Made by a program: the position numbers and the translations under genes
The notes under the pieces: model-generated
What the model saw: only the letters and a program-made list of their open reading frames with translations
Told to the model about the DNA's origin: nothing
The model's database searches: none
Assembly (NCBI RefSeq): GCF_001427385.1
Contig: NZ_LMGJ01000034.1
Location: forward strand, 148,910-212,909
From: Mesorhizobium sp. Root157
GTDB taxonomy: Bacteria > Pseudomonadota > Alphaproteobacteria > Rhizobiales > Rhizobiaceae
Length of the DNA: 64,000 bases
Direction: 5' to 3'
Shown here: one piece after another, positions 36,040 to 43,932 of the stretch
How the letters are laid out: every line of letters starts with the position of its first letter
How positions within the stretch are numbered: position 1 is the first letter of the stretch

Positions 36040-37926
36040 TCAGGCGTCGCCGCTGTGGTCGACGTCGTAGTTGCCGCCCACGACCGTTTGGCTGAGCAGG
36101 TTTTCCATCAGGTTGGCACCCATGACGATGCTCTGGTTGAACGCGGTGACGTCGATCGCTGCGTCAGCGTGGGCTTCCGATATGCCGTTGACGTAGGTGT
36201 CGCCGGTATTGTTGGAACCCCATGTGCCGCCGGCACCGCCATTGCCGCCATCGCCGAAATTGAGCGTGCCGCCGGCGCCGCCATAACCGCCGTCGCCGCC
36301 AGTTGCATCGCCGCCATTGCCGTCGCCGGCAACCGGAACAACGATCGTATCGCCGCCCCAGGCCATGCCGCCGTTACCGCCGTCACCGCCGAGCCCGGCA
36401 CCTATGCCGAGGCCCGCGCCGTGGCCGGCGCCAAGGCCGATAGCGCCCGCGTCGCCACCGTCGCCGCTGGTGCCGCCATCGGCGCTGTTGTTGGCATTGC
36501 CGCCTTCGCCGTTACCGAGGCCGAGTGCGAGCGCGTCGCCGACGTTACCGGACGTGGCGCCCGTGTCGCCGCCAATGGCCTTGCCGAGGCCCAAACCCAG
36601 AGCGTCACCGGAATCGCCGCCGCTGGAATTGCCAGCATCGCCGCCCGTCCCGGAGCCAGAACCGGTTCCGTCACCTGCTGTGTTGCTGCCGGCGCCGCCC
36701 GTAGCCGCGCCGCTGTTGTCGCCACCAACGCCGACGCCTACGCCGATAAGGCCTAGGCCGAGGCCGGCCGCGTCACCACCATCGGTGCCCGCATCTCCGC
36801 CTACACCACCCAAGGCTCCCGATCCACCAAGGCCGATGCCTGCAGCATCGCCGCCGTCGCTGCTGCCGCCGGCACCGCCAGGACCGCTCCCGCCTGCGCC
36901 CGCACCGGCTGCCGTGGCCGCGCCGCCGTCACCGGATGTGGCCGGACCGGATATGCCGCCCAATGCGCCTGCAAGGCCAAGACCGAGGCCGGCGCCGCCA
37001 TTGCCTTGGGCGTTGCCGCCATTGGCTGATCCGCTTTCGCCGCCGTCAGCGCCTGCGAGGCCGAGGCCCACGCCGAGGCCCAATCCGGTTCCCGTGCCGG
37101 TTCCCTCGCCGCCTTCAGCACCATTGCCGCCAGTGGTGTCTCCACCATGAGCTGCACCGATGGCGCTGCCGCCAATACCGAAGCCGGCGAAGTTGGCACT
37201 GAGGCCACCCTCTCCACCGTCGGCCGAGCCATGGCCACCGCCGCCGCCGCCACCACCGCCAGCGGTGATGCCGTCTCCGGATTTGGCTATGCCGCCAGTG
37301 GCGTCGCCGCTCTGGGTGAAGTTGCCGGTGTTGTAGACCGAAGCCTGACCGAGATCGTCATTGTCATCCAGGTTGTTGGTCTGGGCGACGACAAGCGCGG
37401 CATCATTGCCTTCGCCGGTAAGCGCACCGTTCAGGAAATCATTGAAGGACGCACCGTCGCCGGGATTGTAGAAAATCTGCCCGTCGTGATTGACCAGCAT
37501 CTGGTCGACCTTGGCGCCGCCGCTCATGTCGATATCGGCATAATCGTCGTCTGACGGCTGAGCAATGGGCACGTTCACACCAACATTCACGTTGACGTTG
37601 GTGTTATTCGTGTTGGTGTTCGTATTGGTGTTTTCGCTGAGCGACTTGTTCAGATTGGCGTTCAGGTTGCCATTCAGGTTGCCGTTGAGGCTGGCATTGC
37701 CGTTCAGGTTGCCATTGCCGTTCAGGTTGCCATTTCCATTGCCATTACCGTTCCAGTTTTCGCTTTCGGAATGTTGGAATTGGCCCTGACCCTGACCCTG
37801 ACCTTGGCCCTGTGCCTGAAGCTCGGCCTGGGCCTGAGCTTGCAATTCGGTCTGGTCCTGATCTTGATGCTGGTCCTGACTGGGATCGAAGAAATTCATG
37901 TAGGTCGAGTTGCTCGGCTTGGCCAT
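36040..37926 (-). CDS. Gly/Asn/Gln-rich low-complexity protein, presumptive type I secreted matrix protein
   Basis: 628 residues. The start has AGGGG upstream. In order: a Gln-rich run with QG repeats (residues 39-49), GN and LNGN repeats (59-94), NT and VN repeats (99-118), a short globular part (125-205), a Gly-rich body (206-590) of GG, GDGG and GLGLG units recurring every 35-40 residues, and a C-terminal VMGANLMENLLSQTVVGG segment. Residues 180-192 (VAQTNNLDDNDDL) match the repeat anchor of the neighbouring 703-residue protein. There is no signal peptide and no Cys. The composition recalls polyglycine-II or silk-like proteins. Position beside a type I exporter suggests export into the extracellular matrix. 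Family not recognised. Confidence 0.85.
   Translation of the reverse strand: MAKPSNSTYMNFFDPSQDQHQDQDQTELQAQAQAELQAQGQGQGQGQGQFQHSESENWNGNGNGNGNLNGNGNLNGNASLNGNLNGNLNANLNKSLSENTNTNTNTNNTNVNVNVGVNVPIAQPSDDDYADIDMSGGAKVDQMLVNHDGQIFYNPGDGASFNDFLNGALTGEGNDAALVVAQTNNLDDNDDLGQASVYNTGNFTQSGDATGGIAKSGDGITAGGGGGGGGGHGSADGGEGGLSANFAGFGIGGSAIGAAHGGDTTGGNGAEGGEGTGTGTGLGLGVGLGLAGADGGESGSANGGNAQGNGGAGLGLGLAGALGGISGPATSGDGGAATAAGAGAGGSGPGGAGGSSDGGDAAGIGLGGSGALGGVGGDAGTDGGDAAGLGLGLIGVGVGVGGDNSGAATGGAGSNTAGDGTGSGSGTGGDAGNSSGGDSGDALGLGLGKAIGGDTGATSGNVGDALALGLGNGEGGNANNSADGGTSGDGGDAGAIGLGAGHGAGLGIGAGLGGDGGNGGMAWGGDTIVVPVAGDGNGGDATGGDGGYGGAGGTLNFGDGGNGGAGGTWGSNNTGDTYVNGISEAHADAAIDVTAFNQSIVMGANLMENLLSQTVVGGNYDVDHSGDA
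37645..37812 (-). repeat. In-frame short tandem repeats encoding (NG/LNGN)n and (QG)n
   Basis: DNA for residues 39-49 repeats a six-base CCTGAC/CCTTGG-like unit (37780-37812), and residues 59-94 are built from units such as GTTCAGGTTGCC (37645-37752). All units are multiples of three, so slippage would change length without breaking the frame. Confidence 0.75.
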
Positions 37927-38536
37927 AGAAGTTACCCCTGGTTATGCCATGCCAACGCGACCCTATTCATCTCTTACGGGGACTTGGCTGCACGGCAGTT
38001 TGTGGTTGCTAGGGATAGACCTTGCTTCGGTTGTTTACCTTCGAGGGGACGGTAGAACGCGCCGGAGCCAGAAATCCCCACTTCTCATGAAGGGCTGCGA
38101 CATCGCGGGCACAGTTCCACCTTCCAATTCGGCAAGTGACTGAATTGCTTGCGGGAATGCGTCGTATTGTCGAATGCCCTGATCCCGCTCTTCCGGGATA
38201 TTGGCAGTCTGTGACCGTATGTTCGGGACGCCTAGTCTGAAAAACGATCTAGATCGTTTGACGGTGGGGCACTTTGTCCCGAACGGGATTTTTCCCAATC
38301 AGGGCGAATACGGTTTGCGATACAAGGGCATCTGAAACTTACGTTACGTTAGACCGCCAACCGCCATACACCTGTCAACTGATCCTGGTTAGCGGCGGCA
38401 TACCTCTATTTTACGATGGCCCCCGCTGGCTTCAACGCCACTATAGTGCCGTGGGGTCGAGGCGAATGGGCACGCGGTAGGTTCAATTTTACCGATCTCT
38501 TGCGTCCCGAGCACCCACATAAGAGGATATCGTCCT
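37927..38536. other. Long intergenic region with nested inverted repeats
   Basis: 610 bases between the divergent Gly-rich gene and the HEPN-like gene. No convincing coding frame. It contains the nested palindromes listed at 38221-38284 and a short direct repeat TTACGTTACGTTAG near 38339-38352. Such a long control region in front of the Gly-rich gene suggests complex regulation. Confidence 0.5.
38221..38284. promoter_or_regulatory. Nested inverted repeats, candidate operator
   Basis: An outer pair GTTCGGGAC (38221-38229) and GTCCCGAAC (38276-38284) encloses a perfect 18-base palindrome made of AAACGATCT and AGATCGTTT (38242-38259). A symmetric 18-mer of this kind is the size of sites bound by dimeric regulators such as LuxR-type or LysR-type proteins. 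It lies about 300 bases upstream of both flanking genes. The regulator is unknown. Confidence 0.5.
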
Positions 38537-39064
38537 ATGACTGGCCAAAAAAGACAGGTGGCGATGCCGCAAAGACGCGCACCGGGTGGCCTCGATCAGA
38601 TTTTGCTTCTTGTCGGGCGGCTCAATTATGCGTGGACAAATACCGAGAGCCTCCTGATCTATCTCATTGCCGGCCTGGCCAAGGTCAACAAGGAGACGGC
38701 GATCGTCATTTTCCTGACGCTCAACACGACGCGAGCCCGCATGGATGTGGTCGAGCGGCTGGCCAAGCTGCCGCAAACTCCCGAAGACTGCCGGGCCGAT
38801 GTGCTGCAACTCCTCGAGCGCCTTGGCCAGCAGTCGAAACTAAGAAACAAATACAGCCACTGCATCTATTCGTTCGACGAGAAGGGCGACATTTCGCACA
38901 CCCAGCAGATGCGCATTTTCGATGGCAAGACCTCGATCAAATACGGCAAGGTCGAGGCGGTGGATGAACCTGAAGTGGTGCGGATCACCGAGTGCATAAA
39001 AGACATCACCGACATCAACAACGGAATCTGGGATGTCGTGAAGCGGAACAGGTTTCCGACTTAG
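38537..39064 (+). CDS. HEPN-like hypothetical protein
   Basis: 175 residues, mostly alpha-helical. Residues 36-75 (ESLLIYLIAGLAKVNKETA and onward) and 80-125 look like a four-helix bundle, and R103-N-K-Y-S-H108 gives the R-x4-H motif found in HEPN ribonucleases. HEPN proteins act as RNA-cutting toxins, abortive-infection effectors or tRNA nucleases, usually with a partner. No antitoxin-like partner lies next to it. It could also be a non-catalytic structural relative. The R-x4-H match alone is short; treat the class as tentative and the gene as real (normal codon use, long frame). Confidence 0.65.
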   Translation: MTGQKRQVAMPQRRAPGGLDQILLLVGRLNYAWTNTESLLIYLIAGLAKVNKETAIVIFLTLNTTRARMDVVERLAKLPQTPEDCRADVLQLLERLGQQSKLRNKYSHCIYSFDEKGDISHTQQMRIFDGKTSIKYGKVEAVDEPEVVRITECIKDITDINNGIWDVVKRNRFPT

Positions 39065-39095
39065 GGTCAGGACCTGTTTCTATGAATGTCGTTGT

Positions 39096-39119
39096 CCCGA
39101 AACCGGTTCCATTTTCGGG
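39096..39119 (+). terminator. Hairpin between convergent genes, RIME-like
   Basis: CCCGAAA at 39096-39102 pairs with TTTCGGG at 39113-39119 over a ten-base loop containing ACCGGTTCC. It sits 31 bases after the HEPN-like stop and before the convergent polymerase stop. The CCGAAA-ACCGGTT-TTTCGGG wording resembles small intergenic palindromic repeats that I recall as common in rhizobial genomes. Confidence 0.45.
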
Positions 39120-39133
39120 CGACGTGCATTAGC

Positions 39134-40369
39134 TCAGCCTTGCAGGCGCGCCTGCCGCTGGTAGCGGTATTCAAGGGCGATGCCGCCCCAGATCAGCCCG
39201 AGCAGGAGATAGAAATGGCGCCAATGATCGGTATCGATGAAGGTGCCGAGTCCGATATGGCCGATATAGACGACATAGGCGCACAGCACGTAAGGCTGCC
39301 AGGGACGGTCGCGCAAAAGCAGGCGAAAGCCGGCGGCGACAGTCCACAGGGTCAGCGTCAGATAGGACACGAAGCCCAGCCAGCCATAGTCCATCAAAGC
39401 CTTCAGCCAGATGTCATGGGTGTCTTCGCCATAGATTTTGCCGAATACCAGCGGACCGATGCCAAGCGGACGCTCCAGGGCTAACTGAAAACCGATGGCA
39501 TAACGGGCGAAGCGGCCGAGGCGGGCGGAATCGTAATCCTGCGCCAGCTTGGCCCGGTTGGACAGCATGTCCGAGACGCCCGGTATCTGAATGATGACGA
39601 TCATGGCCAGGATCAACAGCGCCATCGCCGCCAGGGTCATGACCACGATACGCAACCGAAACCGGCCGCTCAGGCTTTGCAGGAACAGGGCGCCGGTGAG
39701 CAGGATCGCGGCTACGGCGAACAGGCCCCAGGCACCGCGCGAAAACGAAAAGAAGATGCCGCCGACAATGATCAGCAACGGCACGGCCAATAGCGGCATT
39801 CGCGACACGGGTCCGGTCAATAGCAAGTAAAGCAGGTAGATGCCCGGCAGGGCCAGGAATGGGCCAAATACGTTTGGATCCTGGAAGGCCCCGGCGGCCC
39901 GGTCGTATCTGGTGAAAATGTCGGCGCCCGGAAAAGCGTGAAAATAGCCGGCGATGCCCAGCAATGAGGTCACGATGGCCGACGCAACATAAGCGAAGAA
40001 TATCAGCCGGTAGGTGTCGGGCCGTGCCTCCAGCACCGCGGCGTAGAAAATGGCAGTGAAGGCGAGGAACAGCGAAACCGCCAGGTAAAGCGGCGTTTCC
40101 ATCAGGTCCGCCATCTGCGTCATGGCGATCAGGCCGCCAACATTGAACATGATAAGCAGGACGAGCAACGGTGACGCCGCACGCGATATCCTGAGGCCGA
40201 ACAGGGCCCAAACCGCGATCAGCCCGACCATGTAGATGTCATAGGGAGCGGGCTCGCGAATGACGAAGCCTGACAGGAATATACCGAGGAATATGGCTCC
40301 AGCGGCAATCAGGGCGATCAACTTGGCGTTGATCGCCTCGGCGGGCAGGTAATGCGCCAGCGCGCTCAA
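39134..40369 (-). CDS. O-antigen ligase/polymerase family membrane protein (Wzy-like)
   Basis: 411 residues from TTG 40369, which overlaps the upstream gene's TGA and gives a clean membrane-protein start; no ATG fits. Ten or more hydrophobic segments; the periplasmic loop with ERPLGIGPLVFGKIYGEDTH and the DIWLKALMDYGWLGF stretch are the Wzy_C (PF04932) hallmarks. Such proteins either polymerise exopolysaccharide repeats or join O-antigen to lipid A. In a locus with Wza, Wzc and a lipid-linked sugar transferase, polymerase is more likely. Translation is coupled to the preceding gene. Confidence 0.85.
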   Translation of the reverse strand: MSALAHYLPAEAINAKLIALIAAGAIFLGIFLSGFVIREPAPYDIYMVGLIAVWALFGLRISRAASPLLVLLIMFNVGGLIAMTQMADLMETPLYLAVSLFLAFTAIFYAAVLEARPDTYRLIFFAYVASAIVTSLLGIAGYFHAFPGADIFTRYDRAAGAFQDPNVFGPFLALPGIYLLYLLLTGPVSRMPLLAVPLLIIVGGIFFSFSRGAWGLFAVAAILLTGALFLQSLSGRFRLRIVVMTLAAMALLILAMIVIIQIPGVSDMLSNRAKLAQDYDSARLGRFARYAIGFQLALERPLGIGPLVFGKIYGEDTHDIWLKALMDYGWLGFVSYLTLTLWTVAAGFRLLLRDRPWQPYVLCAYVVYIGHIGLGTFIDTDHWRHFYLLLGLIWGGIALEYRYQRQARLQG

Positions 40370-41898
40370 TAGGCGTTTTCCGTGTCGAGCAGCCGGATCG
40401 GCGTCAGCAGCAGGATCTTGAGATCGAACAGCAGCGACCAGTTCTCGATGTAGAAGAGGTCGTATTCGGTGCGCATGCGGATTTTCTCGTTGGTGTCCAT
40501 CTCGCCGCGCCAGCCGTTGATCTGCGCCCATCCGGTGACGCCGGGCTTGACCTTGTGGCGGGCGAAGTAGCCGTCGACCACTTCGTTGTAGAGCATGTTG
40601 TGGGATTGGGCGGCGACCGCATGCGGGCGGGGCCCGACGAGAGACAGCGAGCCGAACAGGGCATTGAAAAACTGCGGCAGTTCGTCGATCGAAGCTTTCC
40701 GGATGAAGCGGCCGACGCGGGTGACGCGCGGGTCGTTCCTTGTGACCGTTTTCTTCGCCGTCGGGTCGGACTGCTCCGTATACATGGACCGGAACTTGTA
40801 AACTTCGATGACCTCATTGTTGAAGCCGTGGCGCTTCTGCTTGAACAGCACCGGCCCTTTGGAATCGAGCTTGATGGCGATGGCCGCGGCCAGCATGACC
40901 GGGGAAAAGACGACGATGCCGATCAGGCTGAAGACGATGTCGAATGCGCGTTTGGCGACCGAATCCCAGTCATTGATGGGCTTGTCGAAAACATCGAGCA
41001 TCGGCACAGCGCCGATGTAGGAATAGGAGCGCGGCCGGAACTGCAGGGCACTGGAATGGGCGGACAGGCGGATGTCCACCGGCAGCACCCATAGCTTCTT
41101 GAGAAGCTGGAGAACGCGCCGTTCGGCCGTGATCGGCAGCGATACGATCAGCATGTCGATGCGTGCGATGCGCGCAAATTCGATCAATTCCGACACTGTT
41201 CCCAGCTTGGGGTAGCCGGCGACGATCGGCGGGGAGCGCTTGTCGTCGCGGTCGTCGAAAATTCCGCAGATGCGGATGTCGTTGTAAGGTTGCTTCTCGA
41301 CAGAACGGATCAGCTGTTCGGTGACCTCGCCGCCGCCGACGATAACCGCCCGGCGTTCCATGCGCCCGTCGCGCGCCCAGCGGCGGATCAGCCCTGCCAT
41401 AACGAGACGCAGGCCGAAAATGCAGATGAAGCCGACGACGAACCAGATGCCGAACAGCATGCGCGAATAGTCTTCCGTCACCTTGAGCATGAAGCCGGTC
41501 AGCGCCATCAGCGCGAAGGTTCCCGCCCAAATCGTCAGGATCCGCGTGAAGGAAGCGACAGGACGCATCAGCGCCGACACCAGATAGCAGTCGGTCAATT
41601 CCAGAAGGGTGACGGCGAGCAGGGATGCTGTCGCGAGCACCAGCGGATATTGCCAGGGGAGGTGGGTGAAGGGGCCGAGATAAAAGCAATAGACGGCGAT
41701 GCCGGACACAAACAGCACGGCGAATTCGACGATGCGCAGGACACCGCTGACCATGACCGGAGACATGGTGTCGCGGCGGTACTGCGCGGCGACGTGCCGG
41801 GCGACCTCGTTCAGTCCGCCGGGTTTGCCGCCGCCGTCCGAGCTTTCGAACTTGCGCACCGCATCGGCGGAGAAGCGGGCGGGATCAATTCCGGTCAT
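40366..41898 (-). CDS. Undecaprenyl-phosphate glucose phosphotransferase (WcaJ/ExoY-like)
   Basis: 510 residues from the ATG at 41898; a GTG seven codons upstream is possible. The N-terminal half has four to five membrane helices and a CoA-binding-like domain (AVIVGGGEVTEQLIRSVEKQ). The C-terminal catalytic domain (residues 320-510) has a membrane helix, then KRHGFNNEVIEVYKFRSMY, KASIDELPQFFNALFGSLS and VGPRPHAVAA, all typical. It loads the first sugar phosphate on undecaprenyl phosphate, starting the exopolysaccharide unit. It overlaps the polymerase gene by four bases. Confidence 0.93.
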   Translation of the reverse strand: MTGIDPARFSADAVRKFESSDGGGKPGGLNEVARHVAAQYRRDTMSPVMVSGVLRIVEFAVLFVSGIAVYCFYLGPFTHLPWQYPLVLATASLLAVTLLELTDCYLVSALMRPVASFTRILTIWAGTFALMALTGFMLKVTEDYSRMLFGIWFVVGFICIFGLRLVMAGLIRRWARDGRMERRAVIVGGGEVTEQLIRSVEKQPYNDIRICGIFDDRDDKRSPPIVAGYPKLGTVSELIEFARIARIDMLIVSLPITAERRVLQLLKKLWVLPVDIRLSAHSSALQFRPRSYSYIGAVPMLDVFDKPINDWDSVAKRAFDIVFSLIGIVVFSPVMLAAAIAIKLDSKGPVLFKQKRHGFNNEVIEVYKFRSMYTEQSDPTAKKTVTRNDPRVTRVGRFIRKASIDELPQFFNALFGSLSLVGPRPHAVAAQSHNMLYNEVVDGYFARHKVKPGVTGWAQINGWRGEMDTNEKIRMRTEYDLFYIENWSLLFDLKILLLTPIRLLDTENAY

Positions 41899-41990
41899 CT
41901 GATAGCCTGTCGGTTCCACAGGCTACATAGTCGAGGAGAGCTAAAAAAGCCTTGAGTGGCGGCGAGATTCGCACTTTCCGCCAGGTAAAG

Positions 41991-43121
41991 TTAACGGCCA
42001 AGCGCCGCGAAATAGGCTTTTTCGATTTCGCGTGCCATGACATCGGCGCCGAAACGCGCCTTGAGGCCGCTGCCGTTCGGCATGGTGTCCCGATAAGCGG
42101 CCAGGTCGGTCAATGCGGCGACCATCTTGTTGCCAAGTTCGACAGGATCCGGTTCGACCAGGGCAGGCGAGCCCGATCCGAAAATCTCGGGAATGCCGCC
42201 GACCGCGGTGGCAATCATCGGCTTGCCCGCAGCAAGCGTTTCCAGCACGATGTAGGGCATTGCTTCGGCTCGTGAAGGAACGACGACAAGATGCGCCAGC
42301 GCAAAGGCTTTCCGGGCCGGCATTGGTTCCAGAAACTCAATGCGGTCGCCCAGGCCAAGCCGCTTGGCCTGGGCGCGGTAGCTTGGAAGATCGTCGCCTG
42401 CTCCGACCATGACGGCGCGCAGGTTGCGTGCGAGCGCCTTTTCGGCTCTTGTGATCGCATCGATGAAGATATCGGGTCCTTTGAGGTCGCGCATCATGCC
42501 GATGTAGAGAAGATCGGCGGCGTCGCCGCCTGCGGCGACCGGCTCGAATTCGGAAGTCCGCAGGCCGTTATAGACCAGGCTGTTTGGGACTTTCGGTTCC
42601 CCGACCTTCTTTCGATAGGCACGCCGCTCATATTCGGAAACGAAAAGCAGATGGTCGGTGAAGCGGCCCATCAGGCGTTCGATGGCGAAGAAGATTTTGC
42701 CTGTCAGCGTTCCTTCGTCATAGTGAAGGCTCCCGCCGTGGGGAGAATAAAGGCGGGCCACGCAAGACCTTGAAACCCGCAACAATGAGCCGAACAGACG
42801 CGCGTAGGCTCCACCCTTGGCGCCGTGCCCATGGAGCACGTCCGGCTGCAATTCCTTGATGATCCTGTAAGTTCGCCAGGCGGACGCGACGTCGCCCGGG
42901 CCGATGTGGCGCTGCATCGGCGTGCGATGGATGCCCAGAGCAAGCTTGCTGCCCATCACGTTGAACAGGCGCTCCTCGAATTCCCCGCCCGTGGTGGAAT
43001 CGCACACGATGCCGACCGCGTGTCCGGCCGCGATCTGTGCGTCGGTAAGGTCGCGCACATGGCGGAATATTCCGCCGATGGGTGAACGAAAGCAGTGAAC
43101 GATCCGCAACTGGTTCGACAC
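41991..43121 (-). CDS. Family 4 glycosyltransferase
   Basis: 376 residues from GTG 43121 (SNQLRIVHCFRSPIGG follows). An ATG at 43148 is the alternative and would overlap wza by 23 bases. GT-B fold: ARLYSPHGGSLHYDEGTLTG in the acceptor half and the donor site EFLEPMPARKAFALAHLVVV then SRAEAMPYIVLETLAAGKP with the usual E-x7-E spacing. It adds a sugar to the growing repeat on the cytoplasmic face. It is set between wza and the initiating transferase. Sugar unknown. Confidence 0.9.
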   Translation of the reverse strand: MSNQLRIVHCFRSPIGGIFRHVRDLTDAQIAAGHAVGIVCDSTTGGEFEERLFNVMGSKLALGIHRTPMQRHIGPGDVASAWRTYRIIKELQPDVLHGHGAKGGAYARLFGSLLRVSRSCVARLYSPHGGSLHYDEGTLTGKIFFAIERLMGRFTDHLLFVSEYERRAYRKKVGEPKVPNSLVYNGLRTSEFEPVAAGGDAADLLYIGMMRDLKGPDIFIDAITRAEKALARNLRAVMVGAGDDLPSYRAQAKRLGLGDRIEFLEPMPARKAFALAHLVVVPSRAEAMPYIVLETLAAGKPMIATAVGGIPEIFGSGSPALVEPDPVELGNKMVAALTDLAAYRDTMPNGSGLKARFGADVMAREIEKAYFAALGR

Positions 43122-43125
43122 GTCG

Positions 43126-43689
43126 TCAGAACAGCCTTTCGCGAACATATACGGTGTCGCCCGGCATCAGCGGATCGGAGGTGCGCACCCGCCCGGTGAT
43201 GACCTTGCCGTTGATGTCGCGCGTGATGTCGACGCTTTCCTGATTGGCTCGCGGAGAAAAGCCGCCGGCAATGGCAATCGACTTTTGCACCGTCAGGCCG
43301 GGAACGTAGGAATACTGGCCGGCTGCGCCGACTTCACCCATGACGAAGATCGGACGGTAGCGGTCCATCTCGATGGAGACGTCAGGGTCGCGCAGGTAGC
43401 CTTGGCGCAATTTTGCGGCGATTGCCGCCTCCAGTTGTTGCGCGGTGTGGCCACGCGCAGGAACCGCTCCCACAAGGGGGAAGGAGATATAGCCGGACTG
43501 GTCTACGCTGTAGGTGTTGGTCAGGCCTTCCTGTTCGAACACGGTGACCCTGATGCGGTCGCCGGCGCCCAGGCGATAGGGCTGGTCAAGCACTTCGTGG
43601 AAGGCGGCCGGCGTCGGCCTGTAGCTGGAGCAGCCAGTCAACACCGACGCGGCAACAAAAGCGCTGAACAAGACGGCGAGGCTTTTCAT
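43126..43689 (-). CDS. Polysaccharide export lipoprotein (Wza/ExoF family)
   Basis: 187 residues. A lipoprotein signal ends in LTGCSS (Cys near residue 20). PYRLGAGDRIRVTVFEQEGL and VSIEMDRYRPIFVMGEVGAAG are the Poly_export and SLBB signatures. The protein is short compared with Wza of E. coli (about 380), like the ExoF-type proteins of rhizobia, so the outer-membrane helix domain is missing. It exports polymer across the outer membrane with the Wzc-like protein transcribed divergently. Confidence 0.92.
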   Translation of the reverse strand: MKSLAVLFSAFVAASVLTGCSSYRPTPAAFHEVLDQPYRLGAGDRIRVTVFEQEGLTNTYSVDQSGYISFPLVGAVPARGHTAQQLEAAIAAKLRQGYLRDPDVSIEMDRYRPIFVMGEVGAAGQYSYVPGLTVQKSIAIAGGFSPRANQESVDITRDINGKVITGRVRTSDPLMPGDTVYVRERLF

Positions 43690-43932
43690 GGCCGGATGCG
43701 TACCTTCGATTCATCGCCGCCAATGGCGAGCCTTGAGGATCGCGCCCGTTATCCTCCCGTTAGGGTTAATGGCCGGTAAAGGGCGTGCGTTCCATGCAGG
43801 CTTTCGGCCTCGGAAGTGGTTCTCTGGCCGCGGTTCGCGCGGGGCACGTAATCAAGTCTTAATCGCGTTTTAACCGGTGGGTTACCATATCTGTTTACGG
43901 TGTGATCCGACCCGTTTTCCGGAGTAGGGCGC
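43690..43932. promoter_or_regulatory. Divergent promoter region, wza and wzc-like genes
   Basis: 243 bases between divergent export genes. The part at 43851-43905 is AT-richer (AATCAAGTCTTAATCGCGTT, then TTACCATATCTGTTTACGG) and probably holds the wzc-like promoter. GGAG stands 10 bases before its ATG. Confidence 0.5.

Noticed and set aside
36317..37150. Long proline-rich open frame on the plus strand
   Set aside because: It is the exact antisense of the Gly-rich gene; GGC/GCC-rich codons leave the opposite strand open and give Pro/Ser/Ala. No ribosome-binding site.
37560..37830. CRISPR array
   Set aside because: Regular short repeats are present, but they are contiguous, multiples of three and code for NG, NT and QG repeats within one gene. 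There are no unique spacers and no cas genes.
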